DNA of 64,000 nt from Mesorhizobium sp. (GTDB lineage: Bacteria; Pseudomonadota; Alphaproteobacteria; Rhizobiales; Rhizobiaceae): positions 89,176 through 153,175 of the forward strand of contig SAQL01000001.1 of the NCBI GenBank assembly GCA_004020645.1, in the 5' to 3' direction. The notes under the pieces were generated by a model that searched no databases, was not told where the DNA came from, and saw only the letters and a program-made list of their open reading frames with translations. This document shows, in pieces, positions 51,116-59,811 of the stretch. How positions within the stretch are numbered: the first letter of the stretch is position 1; each line of letters starts with the position of its first letter. Made by a program: the position numbers and the translations under genes.

Positions 51116-52242
51116 CTAAGGCGTTCACCTTCGAGGTTCTGGCGACCGACGGCAAAGCGCGGCGCGGCTCCATCACCATGCCGCGCGGAGAAATCCGCAC
51201 GCCGGCCTTCATGCCGGTCGGCACCGGCGGCACGGTCAAGACCATGTATATGGATCAGGTGCGCGGCGTCGGCTCGGACATTATCCTTGGCAATACCTAT
51301 CACCTGATGCTGCGGCCTGGCGCCGAACGTGTGGCGCGGCTTGGCGGTCTGCATGAATTCGCCCGCTGGCCGCACCCGATCCTGACCGACAGCGGCGGCT
51401 TCCAGGTAATGTCGCTGTCGAAACTAAGGAAACTGACCGAAAACGGCGTCACCTTTCGCTCACATATCGACGGCGCCGCCTATGAGATGTCGCCCGAGCG
51501 CTCGATCGAAATCCAGGGACTGCTCGATTCCGACATCCAGATGCAGCTCGACGAATGCACCGCGCTGCCGGCCATGGAGACGGAGATCGAGCGGGCCATG
51601 GAGCTGTCGCTGCGCTGGGCCGAGCGTTGCAAGACGGCGTTCGGCGACCAGCCGGGCAAGGCGATGTTCGGCATCGTCCAGGGCGGCGACATACCGGCCT
51701 TGCGGCTGCGTTCGGCGCAGGCGCTGAAAGCGATGGGCCTCAAGGGCTATGCGATCGGCGGGCTGGCGGTCGGCGAGCCGCAAGCGGTGATGCTCGAAAT
51801 GCTCGACATCACCTGCCCGGAGCTGCCGGCGGACAGGCCGCGCTATCTGATGGGCGTCGGCACGCCCGACGACATATTGAAATCGGTGGCGCGCGGCATC
51901 GACATGTTCGATTGCGTGATGCCGACACGCGCCGGCCGCCATGGCCTCGCCTATACAAGGCGCGGCAAGGTCAATCTGCGCAACGCCCGCCATGCCGACG
52001 ATCCGCGTCCACTCGACGAGGAAAGCGACTGCCCGGCCGCCAGAGATTATTCACGCGCCTATCTGCACCATCTGGTCCGCTCGCAAGAGGCGCTGGGGGC
52101 GATGCTACTGACCTGGAACAATCTTTCCTACTACCAGAGGCTGATGCAGGACATTCGCGCCGCCATCGAAGCTGGCACCTTCGAGGCGCGTGCGGCAGAG
52201 ATTTCCGAGGGCTGGGCTAGGGGCGATATCCCGGCGATGTGA
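51112..52242 (+). CDS. tgt: tRNA-guanine transglycosylase, zinc-ligand-poor form
   Basis: A 376-residue TGT that exchanges guanine 34 for preQ1 in GUN-anticodon tRNAs. The catalytic aspartates are Asp93 ([12 protein letters not shown]) and Asp267 ([14 protein letters not shown]). The usual zinc site (C-x-C-x2-C and a later His) is reduced: positions read Ser305, Cys307, Ala310 and Asn336 ([18 protein letters not shown]). Fold and length are otherwise normal. Translation is coupled to queA. Confidence 0.94.
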   Translation: MTKAFTFEVLATDGKARRGSITMPRGEIRTPAFMPVGTGGTVKTMYMDQVRGVGSDIILGNTYHLMLRPGAERVARLGGLHEFARWPHPILTDSGGFQVMSLSKLRKLTENGVTFRSHIDGAAYEMSPERSIEIQGLLDSDIQMQLDECTALPAMETEIERAMELSLRWAERCKTAFGDQPGKAMFGIVQGGDIPALRLRSAQALKAMGLKGYAIGGLAVGEPQAVMLEMLDITCPELPADRPRYLMGVGTPDDILKSVARGIDMFDCVMPTRAGRHGLAYTRRGKVNLRNARHADDPRPLDEESDCPAARDYSRAYLHHLVRSQEALGAMLLTWNNLSYYQRLMQDIRAAIEAGTFEARAAEISEGWARGDIPAM

Positions 52243-52462
52243 TCGAGCCCTCAGGTGCTCAGCGAAGTGGATGCGCGCAGGCACAGCATTCGCTTGGCAG
52301 CGCTTCACGGTTTCAGCACCTCGCGAACATTCGCCGGTTGGCTGCAGTTAAGCTTCTTCCTCCAAGGCGGGTTCCGCCTGAGCGCCGTCCTGATGCTTGA
52401 AAGCCTGGCGGCAGTCTGCCACAAGGGCGGCCTATGCGTGCAAGCTTGAGCAGGACCGGGCA

Positions 52463-52699
52463 ATGAAGGCATTTTTCGTGCAGATAAAGTGCGATCTGGG
52501 CAAGTCCTATGATGTTGCCGGCGCGTTGGCCGATGCCGAGATCGCCTCGGAAATCTACTCGACAGCCGGCGACTACGATCTGCTCGCCAAATTCTATGTC
52601 GACGACGAGGAAGACATCGGCCATTTCGTCAACGAGAAGGTGCAGATTCTTCCAGGCATCAAGGACACGTTTACGGTCGTCACCTTCCGCGCGTTCTGA
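52463..52699 (+). CDS. orphan RAM-domain (Lrp/AsnC ligand-binding) protein
   Basis: A 78-residue protein made only of the AsnC/Lrp ligand-binding domain (MKAFFVQIKCDLGKSYDVAG, then IYSTAGDYDLLAKFYVDDEE and the C-terminal VQILPGIKDTFTVVTF). The helix-turn-helix half is absent, and no frame for it exists upstream. Such stand-alone RAM proteins assemble into rings that bind small effectors. It stands alone, 220 bp after tgt and 166 bp before the Anbu cluster. Confidence 0.88.
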   Translation: MKAFFVQIKCDLGKSYDVAGALADAEIASEIYSTAGDYDLLAKFYVDDEEDIGHFVNEKVQILPGIKDTFTVVTFRAF

Positions 52700-52865
52700 G
52701 CGGCGCCTGCCACCTGCCCGGGCACGAGGCAAAGCCTGACCCAGCCATATCGGCGCTGCCCTAATTTTAGGCAGGTCGCGACATACTGATCGCCGGCATC
52801 CTCCAAATCACCGATTGCGCTTGATTTTCTCCCGTGACGCCAGTGAAATGGCCTCACAGGGGAGT

Positions 52866-54284
52866 ATGCGATTGGCAGCGTTCGACGAAATGCTTCCGGA
52901 AGTCTCCGGATTGAGAAAACCGTATTCGGCTTACGATCGCTGGCTGAAGGAGCAGGATCCGGCCAGGCTTACCGAGAAGATGCAGGACGCCGAACGCGTC
53001 TTTCGCAAGACCGGCATCACCTTTGCCGTCTATGGCGAGCAGGAAGCCTCCGAACGCCTTATTCCCTTCGATATCGTTCCGCGCATCATTTCCGGCAATG
53101 AGTGGCGACGGCTGACGCAAGGCATCGAGCAGCGCGTCCAGGCGCTGAACGCGTTTCTCGACGATATCTACCACCGCCAGGAGATCTTGCGCGCCGGGCG
53201 CGTCCCCAAGGAATTGATCGCCAAGAACGAGGCGTTCCTGCCGGAGATGATCGGAGTGCGGCCGCCAGCCGGCGTCTACACCCATATCATCGGCGTCGAT
53301 ATCGTGCGCATCAGCGAGAACGAGTTCTATGTGCTGGAGGACAATGCGCGCACGCCATCCGGCGTCTCCTACATGCTGGAGAACCGCGAGACGATGATGC
53401 AGCTCTTTCCCGAGCTGTTCCAGCAGATCAAGGTGCGGCCGGTGGAAAACTATCCGCAGCTCTTGCGCCAGTCGCTGGCGGCGGTGCGACCACTGAGCAC
53501 CAAGGGTGCGCCGACCATTGCCGTGCTGACGCCGGGCAGCTTCAACTCCGCCTATTTCGAACATGCCTTCCTTGCCGACCAGATGGGCGTGCAGCTTGTC
53601 GAGGGGCAGGATCTGCGCGTCGTCGATGGCCACGTCGCGATGCGTACGACCGAAGGCTACAAGCAGATCGACGTGCTTTATCGAAGGGTGGACGATTCTT
53701 TCCTCGATCCGCTGACCTTCCGTCCGGACTCGGCACTTGGAGTGCCTGGCATCATGGATGTCTACCGCGCCGGCAACATCACCATCGCCAATGCGCCGGG
53801 AACCGGCATCGCCGATGACAAGGCGATCTATTCCTACATGCCCGAGATCGTCGAATTCTACACTGGCCGCAAGGCAATCCTCGGCAACATCCCGACCTGG
53901 CGCTGCTCGGAGCCGGACAGCCTGAAATACGTGCTCGAACATATCGACGAGCTGGTGGTGAAGGAGGTGCACGGCTCCGGCGGCTACGGCATGCTGGTCG
54001 GGCCGGCGGCGACCAAGAAGGAATGTGAGGACTTTTCCAAAAAACTCGCGGCAAAACCGTCGAACTACATCGCCCAGCCGACGCTGGCGCTGTCGACCTG
54101 TCCGATCCTGACCGACAAGGGGCTGGCGCCGCGCCATGTCGATCTCAGGCCCTATGTGCTGGTGTCCGACCGCATTCAGATCGTGCCGGGCGGGCTGACG
54201 CGCGTGGCGCTGAAGGAAGGCTCGCTGGTGGTCAACTCATCGCAGGGCGGCGGGACGAAGGATACGTGGGTGCTGGATGATTAG
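52866..54284 (+). CDS. circularly permuted ATP-grasp protein (CP_ATPgrasp_2)
   Basis: A 472-residue predicted peptide ligase of the circularly permuted ATP-grasp type (former DUF404/DUF407). Marks: RKPYSAYDRWLKEQ, AVYGEQEASERLIPFDIVPR, YVLEDNARTPSGVSYMLENR, VVKEVHGSGGYGMLVGP and SSQGGGTKDTWVLDD. ATG 52866 lies very close to GGGGAG, so TTG 52872 (MAAFDEML) with better spacing may be the real start. First gene of an Anbu cluster, now separated from the alpha-E gene by a small insertion. Confidence 0.9.
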   Translation: MRLAAFDEMLPEVSGLRKPYSAYDRWLKEQDPARLTEKMQDAERVFRKTGITFAVYGEQEASERLIPFDIVPRIISGNEWRRLTQGIEQRVQALNAFLDDIYHRQEILRAGRVPKELIAKNEAFLPEMIGVRPPAGVYTHIIGVDIVRISENEFYVLEDNARTPSGVSYMLENRETMMQLFPELFQQIKVRPVENYPQLLRQSLAAVRPLSTKGAPTIAVLTPGSFNSAYFEHAFLADQMGVQLVEGQDLRVVDGHVAMRTTEGYKQIDVLYRRVDDSFLDPLTFRPDSALGVPGIMDVYRAGNITIANAPGTGIADDKAIYSYMPEIVEFYTGRKAILGNIPTWRCSEPDSLKYVLEHIDELVVKEVHGSGGYGMLVGPAATKKECEDFSKKLAAKPSNYIAQPTLALSTCPILTDKGLAPRHVDLRPYVLVSDRIQIVPGGLTRVALKEGSLVVNSSQGGGTKDTWVLDD

Positions 54285-54287
54285 AGT

Positions 54288-54742
54288 GGGAAGTAGCGAG
54301 TAGGGAATAGCGAGTAGCGAATAGGGGGTGTGCGACGGCGATCAATTCTTACAGGGACCTGATTGTTTGGAAGGCAGCCATCGAATTGGCGGTAGATTGC
54401 TATTCCGTGACGACAGCGTTCCCGAGCAAGGAAGCATACGGAATGACCTCTCAGATAAGGCGCTCGGCGGCGTCAATCGCAGCAAACATCGCGGAGGGTC
54501 ACGGACGAGAAAATACGGGAGCCTTCATTCAATTTCTGCGCATTGCTCAAGGTTCTCTTAAAGAATTGGAAACGCACCTGATCTTGTCCGGGAGAGTGGG
54601 CTTGATGGTTGAGAAAGAGGGCGGTCGGTTGCTTAATCAAACCGAGGAGATCGGGAAAATGTTGCGTTTGATGATCAGGAGTCTGCAACAAAAGTCATGA
54701 AGTATTTTTTCCCCTATTCGCTATTCGCAATTCGCTATTCGC
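54288..54742 (+). mobile_element. small repeat-bounded insertion carrying a four-helix-bundle gene
   Basis: Left end: repeats of the type TAGCGAGTAGCGAATAGGGG (54288-54328). Right end: CCCCTATTCGCTATTCGCAA and more copies (54711-54742), inverse to the left end. About 455 bp lie between the ATP-grasp and alpha-E genes, which are normally adjacent. The only gene inside encodes a 23S-rRNA-intervening-sequence type protein. There is no transposase, so mobility is inferred from the ends and the site. Confidence 0.6.
54335..54700 (+). CDS. four-helix-bundle protein (23S rRNA intervening-sequence type), ACG at the expected start
   Basis: The family signature is complete: INSYRDLIVWKAAIELAV, then SQIRRSAASIAANIAEGHGR and FLRIAQGSLKELETHL. 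The expected N-terminus has ACG at 54335, 6 bp after AGGGGG, where family members have ATG. The only other start in frame is TTG at 54386, which would drop the first helix. Either ACG is used weakly, or a point mutation disabled the gene. About 121 aa if ACG is the start. Function of the family is unknown. Confidence 0.75.
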   Translation, partial: TAINSYRDLIVWKAAIELAVDCYSVTTAFPSKEAYGMTSQIRRSAASIAANIAEGHGRENTGAFIQFLRIAQGSLKELETHLILSGRVGLMVEKEGGRLLNQTEEIGKMLRLMIRSLQQKS

Positions 54743-54763
54743 TCGACATCGAGGCAGATTGAG

Positions 54764-55705
54764 ATGCTTCTCGGCCGCACCGCCAACGGGCTCTACTGGA
54801 TGAACCGCTACATCGAGCGGGCGGAAAACATGGCGCGGCTGGTCGATGCCGGGCTGCGCATGGCGCTGACTCGTACCCAGAACGCCTCCGAAGAGTGGAA
54901 TTCGGTGCTGCTCAGCGCCGGTTCGGACGCCGCCTTTACGCAGAAGTATTCCGACTATACCGCCGCCAATGTCGCGGATTTCCTGCTGCGCGACACATCG
55001 AACCCGTCGAGCACGATGGCATCGATCGAGACGGCCCGCAACAACGCCCGCATGGTGCGCACCGCCCTGACGCGCGAGACCTGGGAAAGCATCAACGAGG
55101 CCTGGATGTCACTGAAGCGCATGCTGGCCAAGCCGATCGACGAACGCGACCTGCCCAGCGTGCTCGACGCGATCAAGCGCGAAACGGCGCTGATCCGCGG
55201 TTCGTTCTACGGCACCATGCTGCGCAACGAGATCTTCGATTTCTCGCAGCTCGGCACCTATGTCGAACGCGCCGATAACACGGCACGCATCCTGGACGTG
55301 AAATACTACGTGCTGTTGCCGTCGATTTCGTGGGTCGGCTCGACGCTCGACAACTACCAGTGGGAATCGATCCTGCGTTCGGTGTCGGCGCACCGCTCCT
55401 ATCGCTGGGTCTACGAGGCAGACTACAAGCCGAGCAACATCGCCGACTATCTGATCCTCAACGTTCGCATGCCGCGCTCGCTGACATTCTGCTACCGTTT
55501 CCTGACGGAGCACCTCAGATTCCTGGGCGACGATTATGGCGAGCGCCATGCCTGTCATGTGACAGCGGGCAAGACCCAGGCCATGCTGACGGCCGGCTCG
55601 ATCAAGGACATATTCGACGCCGGCCTGCATGAATTCCTGGCCAATTTCATCCGCGATAACACCAGGCTCGGCGACGAGATCGCGCAGGACTACAGGTTCT
55701 ATTGA
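54764..55705 (+). CDS. alpha-E domain protein (DUF403)
   Basis: A 313-residue all-helical protein starting MLLGRTANGLYWMNRYIERA, the DUF403/alpha-E signature, with NARMVRTALTRETWESINEA and FRIADNTARILD-like segments (YVERADNTARILDVKYY). It is known as the partner of circularly permuted ATP-grasp enzymes in Anbu and amidoligase operons. Role: likely scaffold or substrate adaptor; not demonstrated. Confidence 0.92.
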   Translation: MLLGRTANGLYWMNRYIERAENMARLVDAGLRMALTRTQNASEEWNSVLLSAGSDAAFTQKYSDYTAANVADFLLRDTSNPSSTMASIETARNNARMVRTALTRETWESINEAWMSLKRMLAKPIDERDLPSVLDAIKRETALIRGSFYGTMLRNEIFDFSQLGTYVERADNTARILDVKYYVLLPSISWVGSTLDNYQWESILRSVSAHRSYRWVYEADYKPSNIADYLILNVRMPRSLTFCYRFLTEHLRFLGDDYGERHACHVTAGKTQAMLTAGSIKDIFDAGLHEFLANFIRDNTRLGDEIAQDYRFY

Positions 55706-55752
55706 GCATGATCCCGGAAAGTGAAAGCCTGTTTCCGGAAAAGATCATGCTC
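55704..55752. repeat. short palindrome GAGCATGATC...GATCATGCTC
   Basis: GAGCATGATC and CCGGAAA on the left pair with TTTCCGG and GATCATGCTC on the right. This is a widespread rhizobial hairpin repeat; it lies between the alpha-E stop codon and the transglutaminase start. Confidence 0.8.
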
Positions 55753-55766
55753 AGGGGACGAGAGCA

Positions 55767-56561
55767 ATGCGGCTGAGGATCACCCACCGGACCGAATACC
55801 GCTACGATGCGCCGGTGCACTATCTGTTGCAGCGGTTGCGGCTGCTTCCGGTCAGCGGGCCGACGCAGACCGTTTTGTCCTGGGCGCTGACGATCGACGG
55901 GGCGCGCGAGGAAGTTCGCTTCACCGACCATTTCGGCAACGACACGCGGCTGTTGAGCGTCGAAGGCGAGCGCGATTTCATCACCGTCGAGGCATCGGGC
56001 GAGGTGGTGACACGCGACACCGCTGGCGTCTCGGGGCCCCATCAGGGTTTCGCGCCGCTCTGGCTGTTTGGTCATGAAACCCCGTTGACCACGGTCGGCA
56101 GCGGCATTCGCGAACTCGCGGCCTCGGTCGGCGAGGGGACCGATATCGAAAGATTGCACCGGCTGATGGCGGTGATCGTCGAGCGCGTCGCTTATACGCC
56201 GGGCACCACCAATGCGGCGACGCCGGCCGAGGACGCGCTGGCGCTCAAGACCGGCGTCTGCCAGGACCACAGCCACATCTTTGCCGCCGCCGCACGCGCC
56301 ATGGGCTTTCCGGCCCGCTACGTCAGCGGTTATTTGATGATGGATGCGGCGGTCGAGCAGGCGGCTAGCCATGCCTGGGCCGAGGCGCATGTTGCGGGCC
56401 TTGGCTGGGTCGCGTTCGACGTCGCCAACGGCATTTCGCCCGACGAACGCTATGTAAAGGTGGCGACCGGCCGTGATTACCGCGACGCCACGCCCGTATC
56501 AGGGATTCGGCTGGGACAAGCGGAAGAACAGCTTGCGGTCATCGTCACCGTGGAGCAGTAA
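55767..56561 (+). CDS. transglutaminase-like protein of the Anbu cluster
   Basis: A 264-residue protein: N-terminal beta domain opening MRLRITHRTEYRYDAPVHYL and a transglutaminase-like domain with the triad Cys165 (KTGVCQDHSH), His202 (SHAWAE) and Asp218 (WVAFDVANG). Family members cleave or transfer peptide or isopeptide bonds. It is the third member of the ATP-grasp, alpha-E, transglutaminase, Anbu set. Confidence 0.92.
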   Translation: MRLRITHRTEYRYDAPVHYLLQRLRLLPVSGPTQTVLSWALTIDGAREEVRFTDHFGNDTRLLSVEGERDFITVEASGEVVTRDTAGVSGPHQGFAPLWLFGHETPLTTVGSGIRELAASVGEGTDIERLHRLMAVIVERVAYTPGTTNAATPAEDALALKTGVCQDHSHIFAAAARAMGFPARYVSGYLMMDAAVEQAASHAWAEAHVAGLGWVAFDVANGISPDERYVKVATGRDYRDATPVSGIRLGQAEEQLAVIVTVEQ

Positions 56562-56592
56562 TCCACGGCAAGATTGCTGCCAAAGAGATTCG

Positions 56593-57324
56593 ATGACCTA
56601 TTGCGTCGGCCTGAAGATCGATCGTGGGCTCGTGTTCATGTCTGACACGCGTACCAATGCCGGCATGGATTCGATCTCGACCTTCAAGAAGATGCATGTC
56701 TGGGAGGAGCCGGGCGAGCGCGTCATCGTGCTGATGTCGGCCGGCAATCTGGCGACGACGCAGGCCGTCGTCAGTTTGCTCGACGAACGCACCAAGGCGG
56801 TGGCCGATCGCCACGCCACGCTGCTCGAAACGCCTTCTATGTACCAGACGGTACGGATGGTCGGCGACACCGTCAAGGAAGTCATCGCCAGTTCTTCGCC
56901 GGCGGGCGAGAAGGCCGATTCCTATTTCAATGCCTCCTTCATACTCGGCGGCCAGATCAAGGGCAGCGCGCCGCGGCTGTTCATGATCTATCCGGAAGGC
57001 AATTTCATCGAATCGACCGACGACACGCCGTTCTTTCAAATCGGCGAGACCAAATACGGCAAGCCGATCATCATCCGCGCCTATGAAAAGACGATGAGTT
57101 TCGCCGAGACGGTGAAACTGCTGCTGGTATCGTTCGACTCGACGCTGAAATCGAACCTGTCGGTGGGTCTGCCGCTCGACCTGCTGTTCTATGAAAAGGA
57201 CGCCTTCAAGGTCAGCCTGAAGAAGCGGATAGCCCAGGACGATCAATACTACCGCACCATCTCGGACGGCTGGTCGAATGCACTGAAGGCTGCTTTTGCG
57301 AGCCTGCCCGATTTTCCCGAATGA
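56593..57324 (+). CDS. anbu: proteasome-like peptidase Anbu
   Basis: A 243-residue Ntn-hydrolase of the Anbu (ancestral beta subunit) family. MTYCVGLK at the start would expose Thr1 after Met removal; Asp17 (SDTRTN) is in the proteasome position, and Lys residues at 31-32 stand near position 33. The family forms open helical or ring assemblies rather than a closed 20S barrel; its substrates are not settled. The start at 56593 is fixed by the need for Thr2; an upstream frame from 56473 is not used. Confidence 0.93.
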   Translation: MTYCVGLKIDRGLVFMSDTRTNAGMDSISTFKKMHVWEEPGERVIVLMSAGNLATTQAVVSLLDERTKAVADRHATLLETPSMYQTVRMVGDTVKEVIASSSPAGEKADSYFNASFILGGQIKGSAPRLFMIYPEGNFIESTDDTPFFQIGETKYGKPIIIRAYEKTMSFAETVKLLLVSFDSTLKSNLSVGLPLDLLFYEKDAFKVSLKKRIAQDDQYYRTISDGWSNALKAAFASLPDFPE

Positions 57325-57379
57325 AAGCCTCCGTTTTTCGTGCTCTTTGATTGCTGGGCTCGACGCGACGGAGAGGAAA

Positions 57380-58792
57380 ATGAATAGCAACGAATTCCGG
57401 GAATGGTCGCTATACGCGGCCGAATGGGGTGCCGACTACAGGAGCACACTTCGCGAAAGGCCGGTGCGGCCGCTTGTCGAACCGGGCGAAATCTCTAGAA
57501 GCATCGATGTCACGCCGCCGGAAGAAGGCGAAACGATGCAGGCGATCTTCGCCGATTTCGAGCAAAAAATCCTGCCGGGCATGACGCACTGGCAGCATCC
57601 GCGCTTCTTCGCCTATTTCCCGGCCAACGCCGCACCGGTCTCGGTGGTGGCCGAATATCTGGTCTCGGTGATGGCCGCGCAATGCATGCTCTGGCAGACC
57701 TCGCCGGCTGCGACCGAACTCGAGACGCGCGTCGTCGACTGGATGCGTCAGGCGCTTGGCCTGCCGGAAGGGTTTTCCGGCGTCATGCAGGATTCGGCAT
57801 CGTCGGCGACGCTTGCCGCCGTGCTGACCATGCGCGAGCGCGCGCTCGACTGGCAGGGCAACAAGAAGGGCCTGCAAGGCCAGCCGATATTGCGCGTCTA
57901 TTCTTCCCACCAGGTCCATACTTCCATCGACCGGGCAATCTGGGTATCGGGCATCGGCGAGGACAATCTCGTGCGCATTCCGGTTGCCGGCCGCCTGCGC
58001 GCCATGGATGTCACAGCCCTCGAAGCGGCGATCGTCGCCGACCGGGATGCCGGCATGCTGCCGGCCGGCATCATCGCTTGTGTCGGCGGCACCAGCACCG
58101 GCGGCACCGATGACATCGCCGGCGTCGCCGCAGTGGCAAAGCGGTACGGGCTCTATCTGCATGTCGATGCCGCCTGGGCCGGATCGGCGATGATATGTCC
58201 GGAATACCGGCATTTCTGGGCAGGCGTGGAGCACGCGGATTCCATCGTGTTCAACCCGCACAAATGGCTTGGCGCGCAGTTCGACTGCTCGATGCAGTTC
58301 ATCCGCCGACCGGAAGACCTGGTGCGGACGCTCGCCGTCAAGCCGGATTACCTGAAGACGCATGGACGCGACGGCATCATCAACTATTCCGAATGGTCGG
58401 TGCCGCTCGGGCGGCGCTTTCGCGCACTGAAACTGTGGTTCCTGCTGCGCGCACACGGGTTGGAAAATCTGCGGACCATGATCCGCAATCATGTCGCCTG
58501 GAGCGAAGGTCTTGCCGCCCGGCTGGCCAGGGAACCGGATTTCGAGATCGCCACCGAACCGATGCTGTCGCTGTTTTCGTTCCGGCATCTGGCGGCGGCC
58601 GGCATCGATTCGGACGAACACAATCTGCAACTGGTCAATGCGATCAACGACGATGGCCGCATCTACCTGACGCAGACACGGGTGGACGGGCAGATCGCGA
58701 TCCGCTTTCAGGTCGGTCAGTTCGAGACGACGGCGGCGGATGTCGATACCGCTTTCGAGGTCATCACCGAAATCGCCCGCCGGCTGGCCTGA
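57380..58792 (+). CDS. PLP-dependent group II amino-acid decarboxylase
   Basis: A 470-residue aromatic-L-amino-acid/group II decarboxylase. PLP Lys295 lies in FNPHKWLG, with His180 and Asp263 (YLHVDAAWAGSA) contacting the cofactor. The start has GGAGAGGAA directly before ATG 57380. It decarboxylates an aromatic amino acid such as tyrosine, DOPA or tryptophan, which I cannot tell from the sequence. It stands alone between the Anbu cluster and the glycerol genes. Confidence 0.9.
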   Translation: MNSNEFREWSLYAAEWGADYRSTLRERPVRPLVEPGEISRSIDVTPPEEGETMQAIFADFEQKILPGMTHWQHPRFFAYFPANAAPVSVVAEYLVSVMAAQCMLWQTSPAATELETRVVDWMRQALGLPEGFSGVMQDSASSATLAAVLTMRERALDWQGNKKGLQGQPILRVYSSHQVHTSIDRAIWVSGIGEDNLVRIPVAGRLRAMDVTALEAAIVADRDAGMLPAGIIACVGGTSTGGTDDIAGVAAVAKRYGLYLHVDAAWAGSAMICPEYRHFWAGVEHADSIVFNPHKWLGAQFDCSMQFIRRPEDLVRTLAVKPDYLKTHGRDGIINYSEWSVPLGRRFRALKLWFLLRAHGLENLRTMIRNHVAWSEGLAARLAREPDFEIATEPMLSLFSFRHLAAAGIDSDEHNLQLVNAINDDGRIYLTQTRVDGQIAIRFQVGQFETTAADVDTAFEVITEIARRLA

Positions 58793-58870
58793 AATCGGTC
58801 GGCAAAGTTGCGTCGAGGTTTGTCTTTGGACGCATGTAATTTCATTAGCCGGCTCATGCCTTTTCATCAC

Positions 58871-58903
58871 TTTCGTTTTCCGCTATAGACAAGAAAAACG
58901 AAA
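58871..58903 (+). promoter_or_regulatory. inverted repeat ahead of the DeoR-type regulator gene (probable autoregulatory operator)
   Basis: TTTCGTTTT at 58871-58879 and its perfect complement AAAACGAAA at 58895-58903. The same TTTCGTTT core appears ahead of glpD, so it is probably the site of the regulator itself. It lies 15-47 bp before the start codon. Confidence 0.5.
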
Positions 58904-58917
58904 ACGGGAGGTCCCCA

Positions 58918-59685
58918 ATGTATCTGTCGCCGCGTCATTCCGAAATCATCCAGATGGCCAAGGACAATGGCCGCGTGCTGGTCGACGATCTGGCAACGCA
59001 TTTCAACGTGACGCCGCAGACCATCCGCAAGGACCTTAACGATTTGTGCGACCAGCGGCTGCTTTCCCGTATCCATGGCGGGGCGCTGTTTCCATCCGGC
59101 ATTGAGAACATGGAGTATGAAGCGAGGCGCAAGATCGCCGCCGAGGAGAAGGAGGCGATTGGCCGCGCAGCAGCCAGGCTGATCCCGGACAATGCTTCGC
59201 TGTTCATCAATATCGGCACCACGACGGAATCGGTCAGCAAGGCGCTCCTTGATCATACCGGCTTGATGGTCATCACCAATAATATTAATGTTGCCAACAG
59301 GATGCGCATATATCCTTCGATCGAAGTGGTGATCGCCGGCGGCGTCGTGCGCGGCTCCGATGGCGGCGTGGTCGGCGAGGCGGCGGTCGATTTCATCAGG
59401 CAGTTCAAGGTCGATTACGCGGTGATCGGCGCCTCGGCGATCGACCATGATGGCGCGTTGCTCGATTTCGATTTTCGTGAAGTGAAGGTGGCGCAGGCGA
59501 TCATCGCCAATGCCCGGCACGTCATCCTCGTTTCCGACCAGACCAAATTCGAGCGGACGGCTCCGGTCCGCATCGGCCACCTGTCGCAGGTCAACACCTT
59601 CATCACCGACCGTTGCGACATTCCGTCGGTGCGCAAGATCTGCCAGGAGGCAGAGGTTCAACTGATCGAAACGTCGCTCTCCTAG
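58918..59685 (+). CDS. DeoR/GlpR family transcriptional regulator of the glycerol genes
   Basis: A 255-residue repressor: N-terminal winged helix (MYLSPRHSEIIQMAKDNGRV; recognition segment FNVTPQTIRKDLNDLCDQRL) and a C-terminal sugar-phosphate sensor domain with SLFINIGTTTESVSKALL and EVKVAQAIIANA. It lies next to glpD and should respond to glycerol-3-phosphate, like E. coli GlpR. GGGAGG sits before ATG 58918. Confidence 0.88.
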   Translation: MYLSPRHSEIIQMAKDNGRVLVDDLATHFNVTPQTIRKDLNDLCDQRLLSRIHGGALFPSGIENMEYEARRKIAAEEKEAIGRAAARLIPDNASLFINIGTTTESVSKALLDHTGLMVITNNINVANRMRIYPSIEVVIAGGVVRGSDGGVVGEAAVDFIRQFKVDYAVIGASAIDHDGALLDFDFREVKVAQAIIANARHVILVSDQTKFERTAPVRIGHLSQVNTFITDRCDIPSVRKICQEAEVQLIETSLS

Positions 59686-59719
59686 TGGGTGCCGTTGCGG
59701 CAATTGTCGCCGCTTATAT

Positions 59720-59767
59720 TTCGTTTGACATTCGTTCTCATTTCGAAATAATCCAATCGCGGTTTCG
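59720..59767 (+). promoter_or_regulatory. phased TTCG repeats ahead of glpD (probable GlpR operator)
   Basis: TTCG cores occur at 59720, 59731, 59742 and 59764, i.e. on an 11-bp register with one missing step. The first three sit in TTTCGTTT, CATTCGTT and TTTCGAAA. Such helically phased repeats are typical for a DeoR-type repressor binding along one face of the DNA. Confidence 0.45.
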
Positions 59768-59811
59768 TAAAAACCTAAAAATGCTGCAATGCGAAATCCG
59801 GGAGGACTATT

